This document shows positions 17,569 to 25,718 of a stretch of DNA of 64,000 bases, piece by piece (the first letter of the stretch is position 1; each line of letters begins with the position of its first letter). This DNA comes from Xanthomarina maritima (GTDB lineage Bacteria > Bacteroidota > Bacteroidia > Flavobacteriales > Flavobacteriaceae). The notes under the pieces are model-generated. The model had not been told where the DNA came from. It saw only the letters and a program-made list of their open reading frames with translations, and made no database searches. The translations under genes were made by a program, and so were the position numbers. The stretch lies in NCBI RefSeq assembly GCF_008084905.1, contig NZ_VSFC01000002.1, positions 33,912-97,911 on the forward strand. The letters run 5' to 3'.

Positions 17569-18882
17569 ATGGAATTAAAAGAAAAATTGATATCATCCTT
17601 TTTAGCATTCGAAAATCATGTGGATATAGATTCACCTATTCATGATGTTAGAAGCGAAGCTATAAAAATATTTGAAACTCAAGGTTTCCCTACTAAAAAA
17701 GAGGAAGCATGGAAATACACTTCTTTAAATAGTATTTTAAAACATGATTATAGTGTTTTCCCTAAAAATGAAAATACCATTGAATATAATGATGTAAAGA
17801 AGTATTTTATTCATGATATTGATAGTTATAAAATTGTATTTATTGATGGGAAATATTCATCACATCTGTCTCAAACAACTCATGATGGAATTGATGTTTG
17901 TTTAATGTCATCTGCTTTAAACAAGCCAAAATACCAGCTAATTATTCAAAACTATTTTAACAAAATAGCTTCAAAAGATAGTTTAACATCTTTAAATACA
18001 GCTTTCTCTCAAGAAGGAGCTTATATTCAAATTCCAAAAAACAAAGTGGTTGATAAGCCTATTCAAATCATCCATTTTTCTACTGGGAACGAATCAGCAT
18101 TAATGCAACAACCAAGGAATTTAATTGTTGTTAACGAAAATTCACATGTTCAAATTATTGAACGTCATCAAAGTTTAACTGAAAATCCTGTTCTAACAAA
18201 CAGTGTTACAGAAATCTTTGCAAACAAACGTGCTATAATAGATTATTATAAAGTTCAAAACGATAATGAGCATGCTTCCTTAATAGATAATACATTTATT
18301 AACCAGAAACAAGAGAGTCATTGTTCTGTACATACGTTTTCATTTGGTGGAAAATTAACACGCAATAATCTCAATTTCTATCAAAATGGCGAACGCATAG
18401 ATTCTACTTTAAAAGGTGTCACTATTATTGGCAACAAGCAACATGTAGACCATAACACATTGGTACATCATATAGAACCAAATTGCGAAAGTCATCAAGA
18501 TTATAAAGGCATTTTTAACGATAGCTCTACAGGAGTTTTCAACGGAAAAGTAGTTGTAAACAAAGAAGCTCAAAAAACAAATGCGTTTCAAGCAAACAAC
18601 AATATTTTAGTTAGCGATAAAGCATCTATAAATACTAAGCCTCAATTAGAAATTTTTGCTGACGATGTAAAATGTTCTCATGGATGTACTATTGGACAAT
18701 TAGACGAAAACGCTATGTTTTACATGCGTTCTCGAGGCATTCCAGAAAAAGAAGCTAAAGGCTTATTAATGTATGCTTTTAGTAATAACGTATTAAATTC
18801 AGTTAAAATTCCAGAAATCAAACAACGCATCACTAAAATTATTGCCACTAAATTAGGTGTTAATATTGGGTTTGATTTATAA
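17569..18882 (+). CDS. sufD: Fe-S assembly protein SufD
   Basis: SufD is the SufB paralogue that completes the SufBC2D scaffold and is needed for iron acquisition during assembly. At 437 residues it is of normal size. It has an N-terminal helical part with TKKEEAWKYTSL, then the beta-helix core. The C-terminal core includes DDVKCSHGCTIGQLDENAMFY and SRGIPEKEAKGLLMYAF, which carry the conserved Cys/His of the SufB-SufD interface. It sits between sufC (9 nt) and sufS (6 nt). Confidence 0.96.
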   Translation: MELKEKLISSFLAFENHVDIDSPIHDVRSEAIKIFETQGFPTKKEEAWKYTSLNSILKHDYSVFPKNENTIEYNDVKKYFIHDIDSYKIVFIDGKYSSHLSQTTHDGIDVCLMSSALNKPKYQLIIQNYFNKIASKDSLTSLNTAFSQEGAYIQIPKNKVVDKPIQIIHFSTGNESALMQQPRNLIVVNENSHVQIIERHQSLTENPVLTNSVTEIFANKRAIIDYYKVQNDNEHASLIDNTFINQKQESHCSVHTFSFGGKLTRNNLNFYQNGERIDSTLKGVTIIGNKQHVDHNTLVHHIEPNCESHQDYKGIFNDSSTGVFNGKVVVNKEAQKTNAFQANNNILVSDKASINTKPQLEIFADDVKCSHGCTIGQLDENAMFYMRSRGIPEKEAKGLLMYAFSNNVLNSVKIPEIKQRITKIIATKLGVNIGFDL

Positions 18883-18888
18883 AAAATT

Positions 18889-20103
18889 ATGTTTAAAATT
18901 GAAGACATAAGAAAAGACTTCCCTATACTCTCAAGAAAAGTACATGGCAAACCTTTAGTGTATTTAGACAATGGAGCCACGTCTCAAACTCCTATTCAAG
19001 TGATAAATACAATTGTAGATTATTATTCTAATTACAATGCAAATATTCACAGAGGTGTACATACACTAAGTCAGGAAGCCACAGATAAATACGAAACAGC
19101 CAGATATAAAATCCAGAACCATTTTAATGCCAAACATGCACATGAAATTATCTTGACTTCTGGCACTACAGAAAGCATTAATTTGGTAGCTCATGGTTTT
19201 GCCTCTTTATTAAAAAAAAATGATGAAGTTATAGTTTCTTCCTTAGAACATCATAGCAATATTGTGCCTTGGCAAATGTTATGTGAAAAAACAGGAGCTT
19301 TCTTAAAAGTTATTCCTATGAATGATGAAGGGGACTTAGTTATGGAGGAATACGACAAGTTACTTTCAAAAAAAACCAAACTGGTTTTTGTAAATCATAT
19401 CTCAAATGCTTTAGGAACCATTAACCCTATTAAATATATTATTGAAAAAGGACATCAAGTTGGAGCAGCCGTTTTAATTGATGGAGCTCAAGCTTGTCCT
19501 CATATCAAACCAGATGTTCAAGAGTTAGATGTCGATTTTTATGTAGCATCTGCCCATAAAATGTGTGGCCCAACAGGAGTTGGAATGCTTTACGGAAAAG
19601 AATCTTGGCTTAAAAAATTACCTCCTTATCAAGGTGGTGGAGAAATGATTGCTGAAGTTACTTTTGAAAAAACAACTTATGCCAACTTGCCTCATAAATT
19701 TGAAGCAGGAACACCAAACATTTGTGGAGGCATTGCTTTTGGTACAGCTATCGATTATTTAAACAACATTGGTTTCGACAATATTGCAACTTATGAACAT
19801 GAGCTTTTAGAGTATGCAACAAAAAAACTTTTAGAAATTGAAGGCTTAAAAATTTATGGTACGTCTAAAAACAAAACCTCAGTTATTTCATTTAACTTAA
19901 ATGGTATTCATCCGTACGATGTTGGCACCATTCTAGACAAATTAGGAATTGCCGTAAGAACAGGTCATCATTGTGCACAACCTATCATGGCATATTATAA
20001 AATCCCTGGAACCGTAAGAGCTTCTTTTGCATTTTATAATACCAAAGAAGAAATTGATGTTTTAGTTGAAGGTGTAAAGAAAGCAAAAATGATGCTTTCA
20101 TAA
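18889..20103 (+). CDS. sufS: Cysteine desulfurase SufS
   Basis: This PLP enzyme removes sulfur from cysteine as a persulfide for cluster assembly. The 404-residue protein is a group II desulfurase. The PLP-binding Lys224 lies in SAHKMCGPTG, and the active-site Cys362 lies in RTGHHCAQP. The N-terminal YLDNGATSQ and the SLEHHSNIVPW segment are typical. It is the last gene of the operon and ends before a clear terminator. Its usual sulfur-transfer partner SufE is encoded separately at 22248. Confidence 0.97.
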   Translation: MFKIEDIRKDFPILSRKVHGKPLVYLDNGATSQTPIQVINTIVDYYSNYNANIHRGVHTLSQEATDKYETARYKIQNHFNAKHAHEIILTSGTTESINLVAHGFASLLKKNDEVIVSSLEHHSNIVPWQMLCEKTGAFLKVIPMNDEGDLVMEEYDKLLSKKTKLVFVNHISNALGTINPIKYIIEKGHQVGAAVLIDGAQACPHIKPDVQELDVDFYVASAHKMCGPTGVGMLYGKESWLKKLPPYQGGGEMIAEVTFEKTTYANLPHKFEAGTPNICGGIAFGTAIDYLNNIGFDNIATYEHELLEYATKKLLEIEGLKIYGTSKNKTSVISFNLNGIHPYDVGTILDKLGIAVRTGHHCAQPIMAYYKIPGTVRASFAFYNTKEEIDVLVEGVKKAKMMLS

Positions 20104-20129
20104 TCTAAATTTATTCAAATACTATATTT

Positions 20130-20153
20130 AAACACCCTTCGAGGTGTTTTTTT
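20130..20153 (+). terminator. Terminator of the SUF operon
   Basis: The stem is AAACACC (20130-20136) with GGTGTTT (20143-20149), a 6-nt loop with a TTCG core, and a following T run. It lies 26 nt after the sufS stop. Confidence 0.8.
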
Positions 20154-20177
20154 TATTTATACAAATAATCTAAATAT

Positions 20178-20197
20178 TGCATTTCATCGAAAAATAA
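20178..20197 (+). repeat. 20-base exact repeat, copy 2
   Basis: This is identical to 7538-7557. Here it is fully intergenic and ends 77 nt before the ATG of the secreted metalloprotease gene. No -7 box is visible between it and that gene. Confidence 0.6.
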
Positions 20198-20274
20198 ATT
20201 AATTTTTTACCAATTATCAATCCATTTTAACAAATTATTATATATTCATCAAAATTTTAACTAAATACCCAAAT

Positions 20275-21336
20275 ATGAAAAAAACAATTCTAGGAATGGC
20301 AGCTCTAGCCATGCTATTTTCTTCATGTAGTGAAGATCAAAATCAAATCGATAACACAAATCAATCTAAGGTTGATATGAGTGATTTTTATGTTTACACT
20401 GATGCAGATGTAGACGAAACATCAAGAATTGCTGAAGGAAAAGGCAAATCTTGCTATTCGATGGTTAATCTAAACAGACAGTTAAATGAAGATTCTGATT
20501 TAGAACAAAAAATGTTTGATATTGAATATCAATCTAGAAGTTTTATGGCTTCAAAAAAACCAGATGGCGCTGGCAATGGAAATGGTGGAGGTGGAAATGG
20601 TGGTGGAGAACCTACACCAGATAATTTAGGAATTATAAACATTCCTGTGTATGTACATGTTATTTATAGCAATTCACAAGAAAATATTAGTGATAACCAA
20701 ATTAATTCTCAAATTAGTGTTTTAAATAACGATTTTAGAGCAAGCAATAATGATGTAAACCAAGTACCTTCTGAATTTTCAGGTCTTGTAGCTGACTCTG
20801 AAATTAACTTTACTTTAGCTGGAACATTTAGACACTCAAATTCAAGAACATCTTGGGGAACTAATGATGCTATGAAAGCTGCTTATCCTCCAGTTTCACC
20901 AAGTACTCATTTAAATGTTTGGGTATGTAATATTGGTGGTGGCATTTTAGGATATGCGCAATTCCCTGGAGGAAGCTCATCTACAGATGGTGTCGTAATT
21001 TCTCCGCAATATTTTGGAACAACTGGTTATGTTTCTGCTCCTTTTAATAAAGGTAGAACTGCTACTCATGAAGTTGGTCATTATTTAAATTTACGCCATA
21101 TTTGGGGTGATGGGAATTGTAGAAGAGATGATTTTGTTTCTGATACACCTTCTTCAGATGGACCAAATTATGGTTGCCCATCTTACCCAACTGTTAATTG
21201 TCGTTCAAATGATATGACAATGAACTATATGGATTATACAGATGATGCTTGTATGTACATGTTCTCTGAAGGTCAGAAATCTAGAATGAGATCTATATTT
21301 GCTTCTGGTGGACCTAGAGCTGCCATGGCAAATTAA
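20275..21336 (+). CDS. M43-type zinc metalloprotease lipoprotein
   Basis: The 353-residue exported protease has a lipobox (SSC, Cys18). A prodomain-like region of about 75 residues and a Gly/Asn-rich linker (residues about 98-112) come before the metzincin catalytic domain. The zinc motif HEVGHYLNLRH (His265, Glu266, His269, His275) followed by IWGDG is characteristic of pappalysin/ulilysin-type M43 enzymes. TMNYMDYTDD supplies the Met-turn, and several cysteines near the active site suggest disulfides. It should cleave proteins at the cell surface or outside. It is transcribed alone, with terminators on both sides and the 20-base repeat upstream. Confidence 0.9.
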   Translation: MKKTILGMAALAMLFSSCSEDQNQIDNTNQSKVDMSDFYVYTDADVDETSRIAEGKGKSCYSMVNLNRQLNEDSDLEQKMFDIEYQSRSFMASKKPDGAGNGNGGGGNGGGEPTPDNLGIINIPVYVHVIYSNSQENISDNQINSQISVLNNDFRASNNDVNQVPSEFSGLVADSEINFTLAGTFRHSNSRTSWGTNDAMKAAYPPVSPSTHLNVWVCNIGGGILGYAQFPGGSSSTDGVVISPQYFGTTGYVSAPFNKGRTATHEVGHYLNLRHIWGDGNCRRDDFVSDTPSSDGPNYGCPSYPTVNCRSNDMTMNYMDYTDDACMYMFSEGQKSRMRSIFASGGPRAAMAN

Positions 21337-21357
21337 TATTAATTTTTATAAATATTT

Positions 21358-21385
21358 AAAAGACGCCAAGTTTGGCGTCTTTTTT
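21358..21385 (+). terminator. Terminator after the metalloprotease gene
   Basis: A near-perfect inverted repeat, AAAAGACGCCAA (21358-21369) and TTGGCGTCTTTT (21372-21383), followed by further T residues. Confidence 0.85.
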
Positions 21386-21422
21386 GTTTATTATATTTAC
21401 ATATATTTAAAATCTATTATAA

Positions 21423-22196
21423 ATGAAATATCTTACTCTTATCCTTTCCGTTTTTACATTTATGTCTTGTGGGAATTCTAAAAATGCATCAGCTATGCAA
21501 AATAATAAACAACCCAATAATTATATTACTGGAACATATCAAGTTATATTCATTGACTCTAATAATGTATCAGAATATAAATTAACTATTGAATTTAACG
21601 AAAGTACTAAAACAGTTTCTGGTTTTTCTGGATGTAACCGTTTTACAGGAACTTATATATTAGATGAGAATAAAATTACTATTGGACCTCTAGCTGGAAC
21701 GAGAATGGCTTGTATGGAAACTATAAATAATATTGAAACGAGTATGCTTGAAGCTCTATCAAATGTAAATACAATTCATGTTAATAATCAAACATTAACT
21801 CTTCTAAAAGATAAGGACGTTTTACTTCAAGCGTCACAAGAAAATGCTTATGTTTTAGAATATACTGCAATGTCTAGAGGTTTATTTAATCAATATATTT
21901 TTGAAAACGGAAAACTTTCAATACAAAAAGACAGAGCATCTTCTCTAGAAATTAAAACATGCTCACAAGAAGACATAAACAAACTCTTAAATGAGTTAAA
22001 CTCTTTAGAATTAGAAAAAATAAACTCTTTAAAAGCACCTAGCGAAAAAAGATTTTATGATGGTGCAGCCATTGCCATTTTAAAAATTACTTATCATGGT
22101 AAAACCTACCAAACTCCAGAATTTGATCATGGAGATCCTAACTCTTATATTGCTTCTTTAATTTCATCATTTTTAGGGCTTGCTGAAAAACAGTAA
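21423..22196 (+). CDS. META-domain lipoprotein
   Basis: The 257-residue lipoprotein has lipobox MSC (Cys16). Residues about 35-125 form a META (HslJ-like) domain with its typical SGFSGCNRFTGTY, GPLAGTRMACME and TLTLLKDKD elements. The C-terminal part, with KTCSQEDINKLLNEL and YDGAAIAILKITYHGKTY, resembles a second small domain often attached to META proteins in this phylum. META proteins are linked to heat and antibiotic stress in Escherichia coli; the role here is unknown. The end of the gene lies within a few bases of the sufE promoter. Confidence 0.8.
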   Translation: MKYLTLILSVFTFMSCGNSKNASAMQNNKQPNNYITGTYQVIFIDSNNVSEYKLTIEFNESTKTVSGFSGCNRFTGTYILDENKITIGPLAGTRMACMETINNIETSMLEALSNVNTIHVNNQTLTLLKDKDVLLQASQENAYVLEYTAMSRGLFNQYIFENGKLSIQKDRASSLEIKTCSQEDINKLLNELNSLELEKINSLKAPSEKRFYDGAAIAILKITYHGKTYQTPEFDHGDPNSYIASLISSFLGLAEKQ

Positions 22197-22200
22197 ATAA

Positions 22201-22231
22201 TTGATTAGAAGTAATACTTATTGTATTTTTG
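22201..22231 (+). promoter_or_regulatory. sufE promoter (-33 and -7)
   Basis: TTG (22201-22203), 20 nt, then TATTTTTG (22224-22231) gives both consensus elements at correct spacing. The sufE GTG follows after 16 nt. Confidence 0.75.
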
Positions 22232-22247
22232 TGAAAAATAATTAAAA

Positions 22248-22670
22248 GTGACCATTCAAGAAATTCAAAACGACATTAAAGACGAATTTTCTATGTTTGA
22301 CGACTGGGAGGAACGTTATCAATATATGATTGATTTAGGGAAAACATTACCTTTAATCGAACCGAAATACAAAACTGATGACTATATAATTAAAGGCTGT
22401 CAAAGTAAAGTTTGGGTTCATGCAGATTTGATTCATGACAAAATCGTTTTTACTGCTGATAGCGATGCCATTATTACAAAAGGCATTATTGCTATTTTAA
22501 TTCGTGTGTTTTCGAATCAACATCCAAAGCACATTATTGAAGCCAATACAGATTTCATAGATGACATAGGTCTAAAAGAACATTTATCGCCAACTCGAGC
22601 TAACGGATTGGTGAGTATGATAAAGCAATTAAAAATGTATGCCATTGCATACCAAACACAATTACAATAA
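22248..22670 (+). CDS. sufE: Cysteine desulfuration protein SufE
   Basis: SufE accepts persulfide sulfur from SufS and hands it to the SufBCD scaffold. The 140-residue protein has the active Cys51 in IIKGCQSKVWV and the usual N-terminal DDWEERYQYMIDLGK. The start is GTG 22248, chosen because it directly precedes the conserved N-terminus and lies 16 nt after a good promoter. The gene overlaps the next one by one base (TAATG), so it forms a second, separately regulated SUF transcript away from sufABCDS. Confidence 0.95.
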   Translation: MTIQEIQNDIKDEFSMFDDWEERYQYMIDLGKTLPLIEPKYKTDDYIIKGCQSKVWVHADLIHDKIVFTADSDAIITKGIIAILIRVFSNQHPKHIIEANTDFIDDIGLKEHLSPTRANGLVSMIKQLKMYAIAYQTQLQ

Positions 22671-22996
22671 TGAGTGAAACAACCATAGATACAAACGCAT
22701 TAGGAGAAAAAATAGTAGCTGTTTTAAAAACTATTTACGATCCTGAAATTCCAGTAGATATATATGAATTAGGGCTTATATATGATGTTTTTGTAAACGA
22801 AGATTACGATGTAAAGATTTTAATGACATTAACAACACCTAATTGTCCAGTTGCAGAAACTTTACCATTAGAAGTTGAAGAAAAAGTTAAATCGTTAAAC
22901 GATGTAAAATCTGCAGAAGTAGAAATTACTTTCGATCCACCTTGGACACAAGAATTAATGAGTGAAGAAGCCAAGTTAGAACTTGGTATGCTTTAA
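22670..22996 (+). CDS. MIP18/DUF59 family Fe-S maturation protein, SufT-like
   Basis: The 108-residue protein is a DUF59 (MIP18-like) domain with the motifs IYDPEIPVDIYELGLIYD, TLTTPNCPVAETLP and FDPPWTQELMSEEAK. The TPNCP Cys is the conserved one in the family. SufT-like proteins support iron-sulfur maturation when demand is high. Its translation is coupled to sufE (one-base overlap), which strengthens the assignment. The symbol sufT is plausible, but the family also contains PaaD-like proteins, so none is given. Confidence 0.88.
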   Translation: MSETTIDTNALGEKIVAVLKTIYDPEIPVDIYELGLIYDVFVNEDYDVKILMTLTTPNCPVAETLPLEVEEKVKSLNDVKSAEVEITFDPPWTQELMSEEAKLELGML

Positions 22997-23066
22997 AAAA
23001 ATATTCTATTTTCAGTTGCAGTATTCAATAAGGCAACTTAACGACTACACAACCAACAACAAAAAT

Positions 23067-23579
23067 TTGGAAGAAGAAATCAAAAATCGCGTAGCGAACA
23101 GCAAACTAATAGTCTTTGACTTAGAAGATTATTATCCTGAAGGAAAACGAGTGCTTTTAGATATAAAAGACTGGCTTTTTGAAGGTTTTGTGTTGCGAGA
23201 AAAAGACTTTAGAAAACAGTTAAAAAATCATAATTGGTCTCAATACAAGAATAGCTTTGTAGCATTAACTTGTTCTACAGACGCTATTATTCCAGCTTGG
23301 GCTTACATGTTAATTATTATTGAATTAGAATCTTTTTCACAAAGAACTATAATTGGCAATTTAGAATCTTTAGAAACATCTATATATCAAGACATAATCC
23401 AAAATTTAAATCTTGAAGCATATAAAAACAAACCTGTTATAATTAAAGGTTGTTCTAACAAACCTGTTCCCAGAAATGCATACATCCTGATTTCAGAAAA
23501 GTTAAAACCTCTTGCGTCATCTATTATGTATGGAGAAGCTTGCTCATCTGTTCCATTATATAAAAAAGCAAAATCTTAA
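23067..23579 (+). CDS. DUF2480 family protein
   Basis: This 170-residue cytosolic protein belongs to DUF2480, a family I know mainly from Bacteroidota. Conserved segments include IKNRVANSKLIVFDLEDYYP, DIKDWLFEGFVLREKDFR, CSTDAIIPAWAYML, IIKGCSNKPVP and MYGEACSSVPLYKK. Several conserved Cys residues are present. The open frame extends upstream to an ATG at 22983 that overlaps the previous gene, but the family similarity begins at the TTG codon 23067 (LEEEIKNRV), so this start was chosen. Position after sufE and a sufT-like gene suggests a link to iron-sulfur metabolism, which is inference only. Confidence 0.8.
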   Translation: MEEEIKNRVANSKLIVFDLEDYYPEGKRVLLDIKDWLFEGFVLREKDFRKQLKNHNWSQYKNSFVALTCSTDAIIPAWAYMLIIIELESFSQRTIIGNLESLETSIYQDIIQNLNLEAYKNKPVIIKGCSNKPVPRNAYILISEKLKPLASSIMYGEACSSVPLYKKAKS

Positions 23580-23631
23580 AAACACAAGATTTAATTAAAA
23601 TCCTTAAACTTATATAAATCACTTCATTTTT

Positions 23632-23662
23632 TTTGATTAAAACTATGTAACTAATATATTTG
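23632..23662 (+). promoter_or_regulatory. Promoter of the first DUF3078 gene (-33 and -7)
   Basis: TTTG ending at 23635, 19 nt, then TATATTTG (23655-23662). Both elements and the spacing fit the Bacteroidota consensus. ATG 23705 follows after 42 nt. Confidence 0.75.
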
Positions 23663-23704
23663 CAAGCTTTTATAAATTATTTAATCCTTAAAAACTATTA
23701 AAAA

Positions 23705-24649
23705 ATGACAAAAAAACTACTTTCAATTCTAGTTTTAATATTTACTATTTCAACTGGATACTCTCAAACAAAAGAAGAATTAAAAACTGAGCAAGCAGCA
23801 AAAAAAGATTCTATCAAAGTCTTACAGAGTAGCGTAGAAAATTTACAAAAACAAATTGATACTTATCCAGGATGGAAGTTTGGTGCTTTTGGAACAATTG
23901 GAGCAAGTTTTTCAGAATTTAACAATTGGTATGGACAAGGAACGCCAAACAATTCTGCTGGAAATATTACAATTACAGCCAATCCGCATGCTAAATTAGA
24001 TAAAGAAAAATACTTTTGGTATAATACTGCTATTATTAACTTAAGTTGGGTGAAATTTGATGACAAAGACGATCCAAATGACGATGATAGTTTTAGAGAA
24101 GCTAGCGATGTATTTACTGTAACCTCTCTTTTTGGTTATAAAATTGCTAAAAATTTAGCAGCTTCTACTTTAGCAGAATATAGAACAACATTAATAAACA
24201 ATTTTAACGATCCAGGTTATTTAGATATAGGTGTTGGTATTACTTGGACTCCTGTTGAAAATTTAGTTGTTGTTGTACACCCAATTAACTATAACTTTGT
24301 ATTTGCTGAAAATGATGCCATTTTTGAATCGTCTTTAGGTGCAAAAGTAGTTGCTAACTACAATCGTGCTTTTGGAGATTTAAAATTTAACTCCAACCTT
24401 TCGGCTTTTATTAGTTATGAAGATTCTGACTTATCAAACTGGACTTGGATAAACTCTTTAAGTTACACGGTTTGGAAAGGTATTGGCCTTGGATTTGAAT
24501 TAGGTTTAAGAGATAACAAACAAGAAGCAGTTAATTTTGCAAATAATCAATGGGTAAATGGAGGTGAAGTAGGTTCTGAACCAAATTTTGATAATGTAGA
24601 TAATGAATTACAAGTTTATACCACTTTTGGTTTAAGTTATAATTTCTAA
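23705..24649 (+). CDS. DUF3078 outer-membrane protein 1
   Basis: This 314-residue exported protein has a signal peptide ending near STGYSQ. A short coiled segment follows, with lysine-rich ELKTEQAAKKDSIKVLQ and SVENLQKQID. A DUF3078 barrel-like domain comes next, with GWKFGAFGTIGASFSEFNNW, FWYNTAIINLSWVKFDD and VHPINYNFVF. The last residues YTTFGLSYNF end in Phe, as outer-membrane barrels do. The function of the family is unknown. It has a strong promoter of its own and is followed by a paralogue. Confidence 0.75.
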   Translation: MTKKLLSILVLIFTISTGYSQTKEELKTEQAAKKDSIKVLQSSVENLQKQIDTYPGWKFGAFGTIGASFSEFNNWYGQGTPNNSAGNITITANPHAKLDKEKYFWYNTAIINLSWVKFDDKDDPNDDDSFREASDVFTVTSLFGYKIAKNLAASTLAEYRTTLINNFNDPGYLDIGVGITWTPVENLVVVVHPINYNFVFAENDAIFESSLGAKVVANYNRAFGDLKFNSNLSAFISYEDSDLSNWTWINSLSYTVWKGIGLGFELGLRDNKQEAVNFANNQWVNGGEVGSEPNFDNVDNELQVYTTFGLSYNF

Positions 24650-24667
24650 GAAAACCATGTACGATAT

Positions 24668-24713
24668 AAAAACGCCTTTTTAGTTATATACTTAGCTAGA
24701 AAGACGTTTTTTT
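24668..24713 (+). terminator. Imperfect terminator hairpin between the DUF3078 genes
   Basis: AAAAACG-c-CTTT-t-TAG pairs with CTA-g-AAAG-a-CGTTTTT, a long stem with two single mismatches, followed by T residues. It would partly separate the two paralogues. Confidence 0.6.
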
Positions 24714-24749
24714 AATTTAAACGTATTTCAATTATTAAATTTATTAACT

Positions 24750-25670
24750 ATGAAAAAAATAATACTCGCTCTAGTACTTATTATTAATGCTAGTATCATG
24801 AACGCTCAGGATGTAACAAAAGCAACAGACACATTAGAAGGTTGGTCTCACGATGGTAAAATAACCTTATTAATTAACCAATCTGCTTTTTCAAACTGGC
24901 AACCTGGTGGTGACAATAATATGGCCGCAAACGTGAATATAAATTACGATATAGACTATGTAAAAGGGCCCTGGTTATGGGATAATAAAATTCTGGCTAG
25001 TTATGGAGTAACCATCAACGACGATGATGGGATGCGTAAAACAGATGACAGATTAGAACTTAACTCTATTCTTGGTCGTTCTATGAATAAAAAATATTGG
25101 AGCTTTTCTTTCTTTATGAATTTTAGAACACAATTTAGTGATGGTTACGATTATAACGACGATTTTATTGGTGATAATGAAGCTTACCCAACGTCAGGTT
25201 TTTTCAAACCTGCTTATTGGAGCTTTGGACCTGGTTTTTTATGGAAAAAAAGCAAGAATCTAAGTGCCAATTTTGCTCCTCTAACCTCAAAATTTACTTT
25301 TATAACAAGTGAGATATATACGTTAAACGATGATGATGAAAATAATCTATTCTACGAATCTAGCAATGACGTAGAAACCTATGGTGTAGCTCCTGGAAAG
25401 TCCTTATTATATGAATTTGGATTTAACTTTCGTGGTTATTACAAGTTTAATATCATGAAGAATATTTCAATGGAAAACATTCTTAGTCTCTACTCTAACT
25501 ATTTAGATAAGCCCATGAATGTAGATATAGATTATACTATGAATATAGTTATGAAAATTAACGATGTCTTTTCAACAAACCTAACCTTTCAAACCGTTTA
25601 TGACGATAATGCTTATCAAGGGTTTCAGATTCGAGAAGTTTTTGGTTTAGGTTTAAATGTTAATTTCTAA
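24750..25670 (+). CDS. DUF3078 outer-membrane protein 2
   Basis: This 306-residue paralogue of the preceding gene has a signal peptide ending at MNAQ. DUF3078 signatures are GWSHDGKITLLINQSAFSNW, NINYDIDYVKGPWLWDNKIL and ASYGVTINDDDGMRKTDDRL, and the C-terminus is REVFGLGLNVNF. Compared with gene 23705 it lacks the N-terminal coiled segment. The presence of Asp-rich loops (INDDDGMRKTDD, YNDDFIGDN) could reflect calcium-binding surface loops, which is only a guess. The gene is followed by a strong bidirectional terminator shared with hflX. Confidence 0.78.
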   Translation: MKKIILALVLIINASIMNAQDVTKATDTLEGWSHDGKITLLINQSAFSNWQPGGDNNMAANVNINYDIDYVKGPWLWDNKILASYGVTINDDDGMRKTDDRLELNSILGRSMNKKYWSFSFFMNFRTQFSDGYDYNDDFIGDNEAYPTSGFFKPAYWSFGPGFLWKKSKNLSANFAPLTSKFTFITSEIYTLNDDDENNLFYESSNDVETYGVAPGKSLLYEFGFNFRGYYKFNIMKNISMENILSLYSNYLDKPMNVDIDYTMNIVMKINDVFSTNLTFQTVYDDNAYQGFQIREVFGLGLNVNF

Positions 25671-25685
25671 TCTTATTTATTGTTA

Positions 25686-25718
25686 TAAAAAAAGCGCCAA
25701 ATTTTGGCGCTTTTTTTA
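25686..25718. terminator. Bidirectional terminator between DUF3078 gene 2 and hflX
   Basis: A perfect GCGCCAAA/TTTGGCGC stem lies between A and T runs and so works on both strands for two convergent genes. Confidence 0.85.

Noticed and set aside
21299-21481. Short plus-strand open frame bridging the metalloprotease and META genes
   Set aside because: It overlaps the end of the protease, a strong terminator and the start of the META lipoprotein in another frame.
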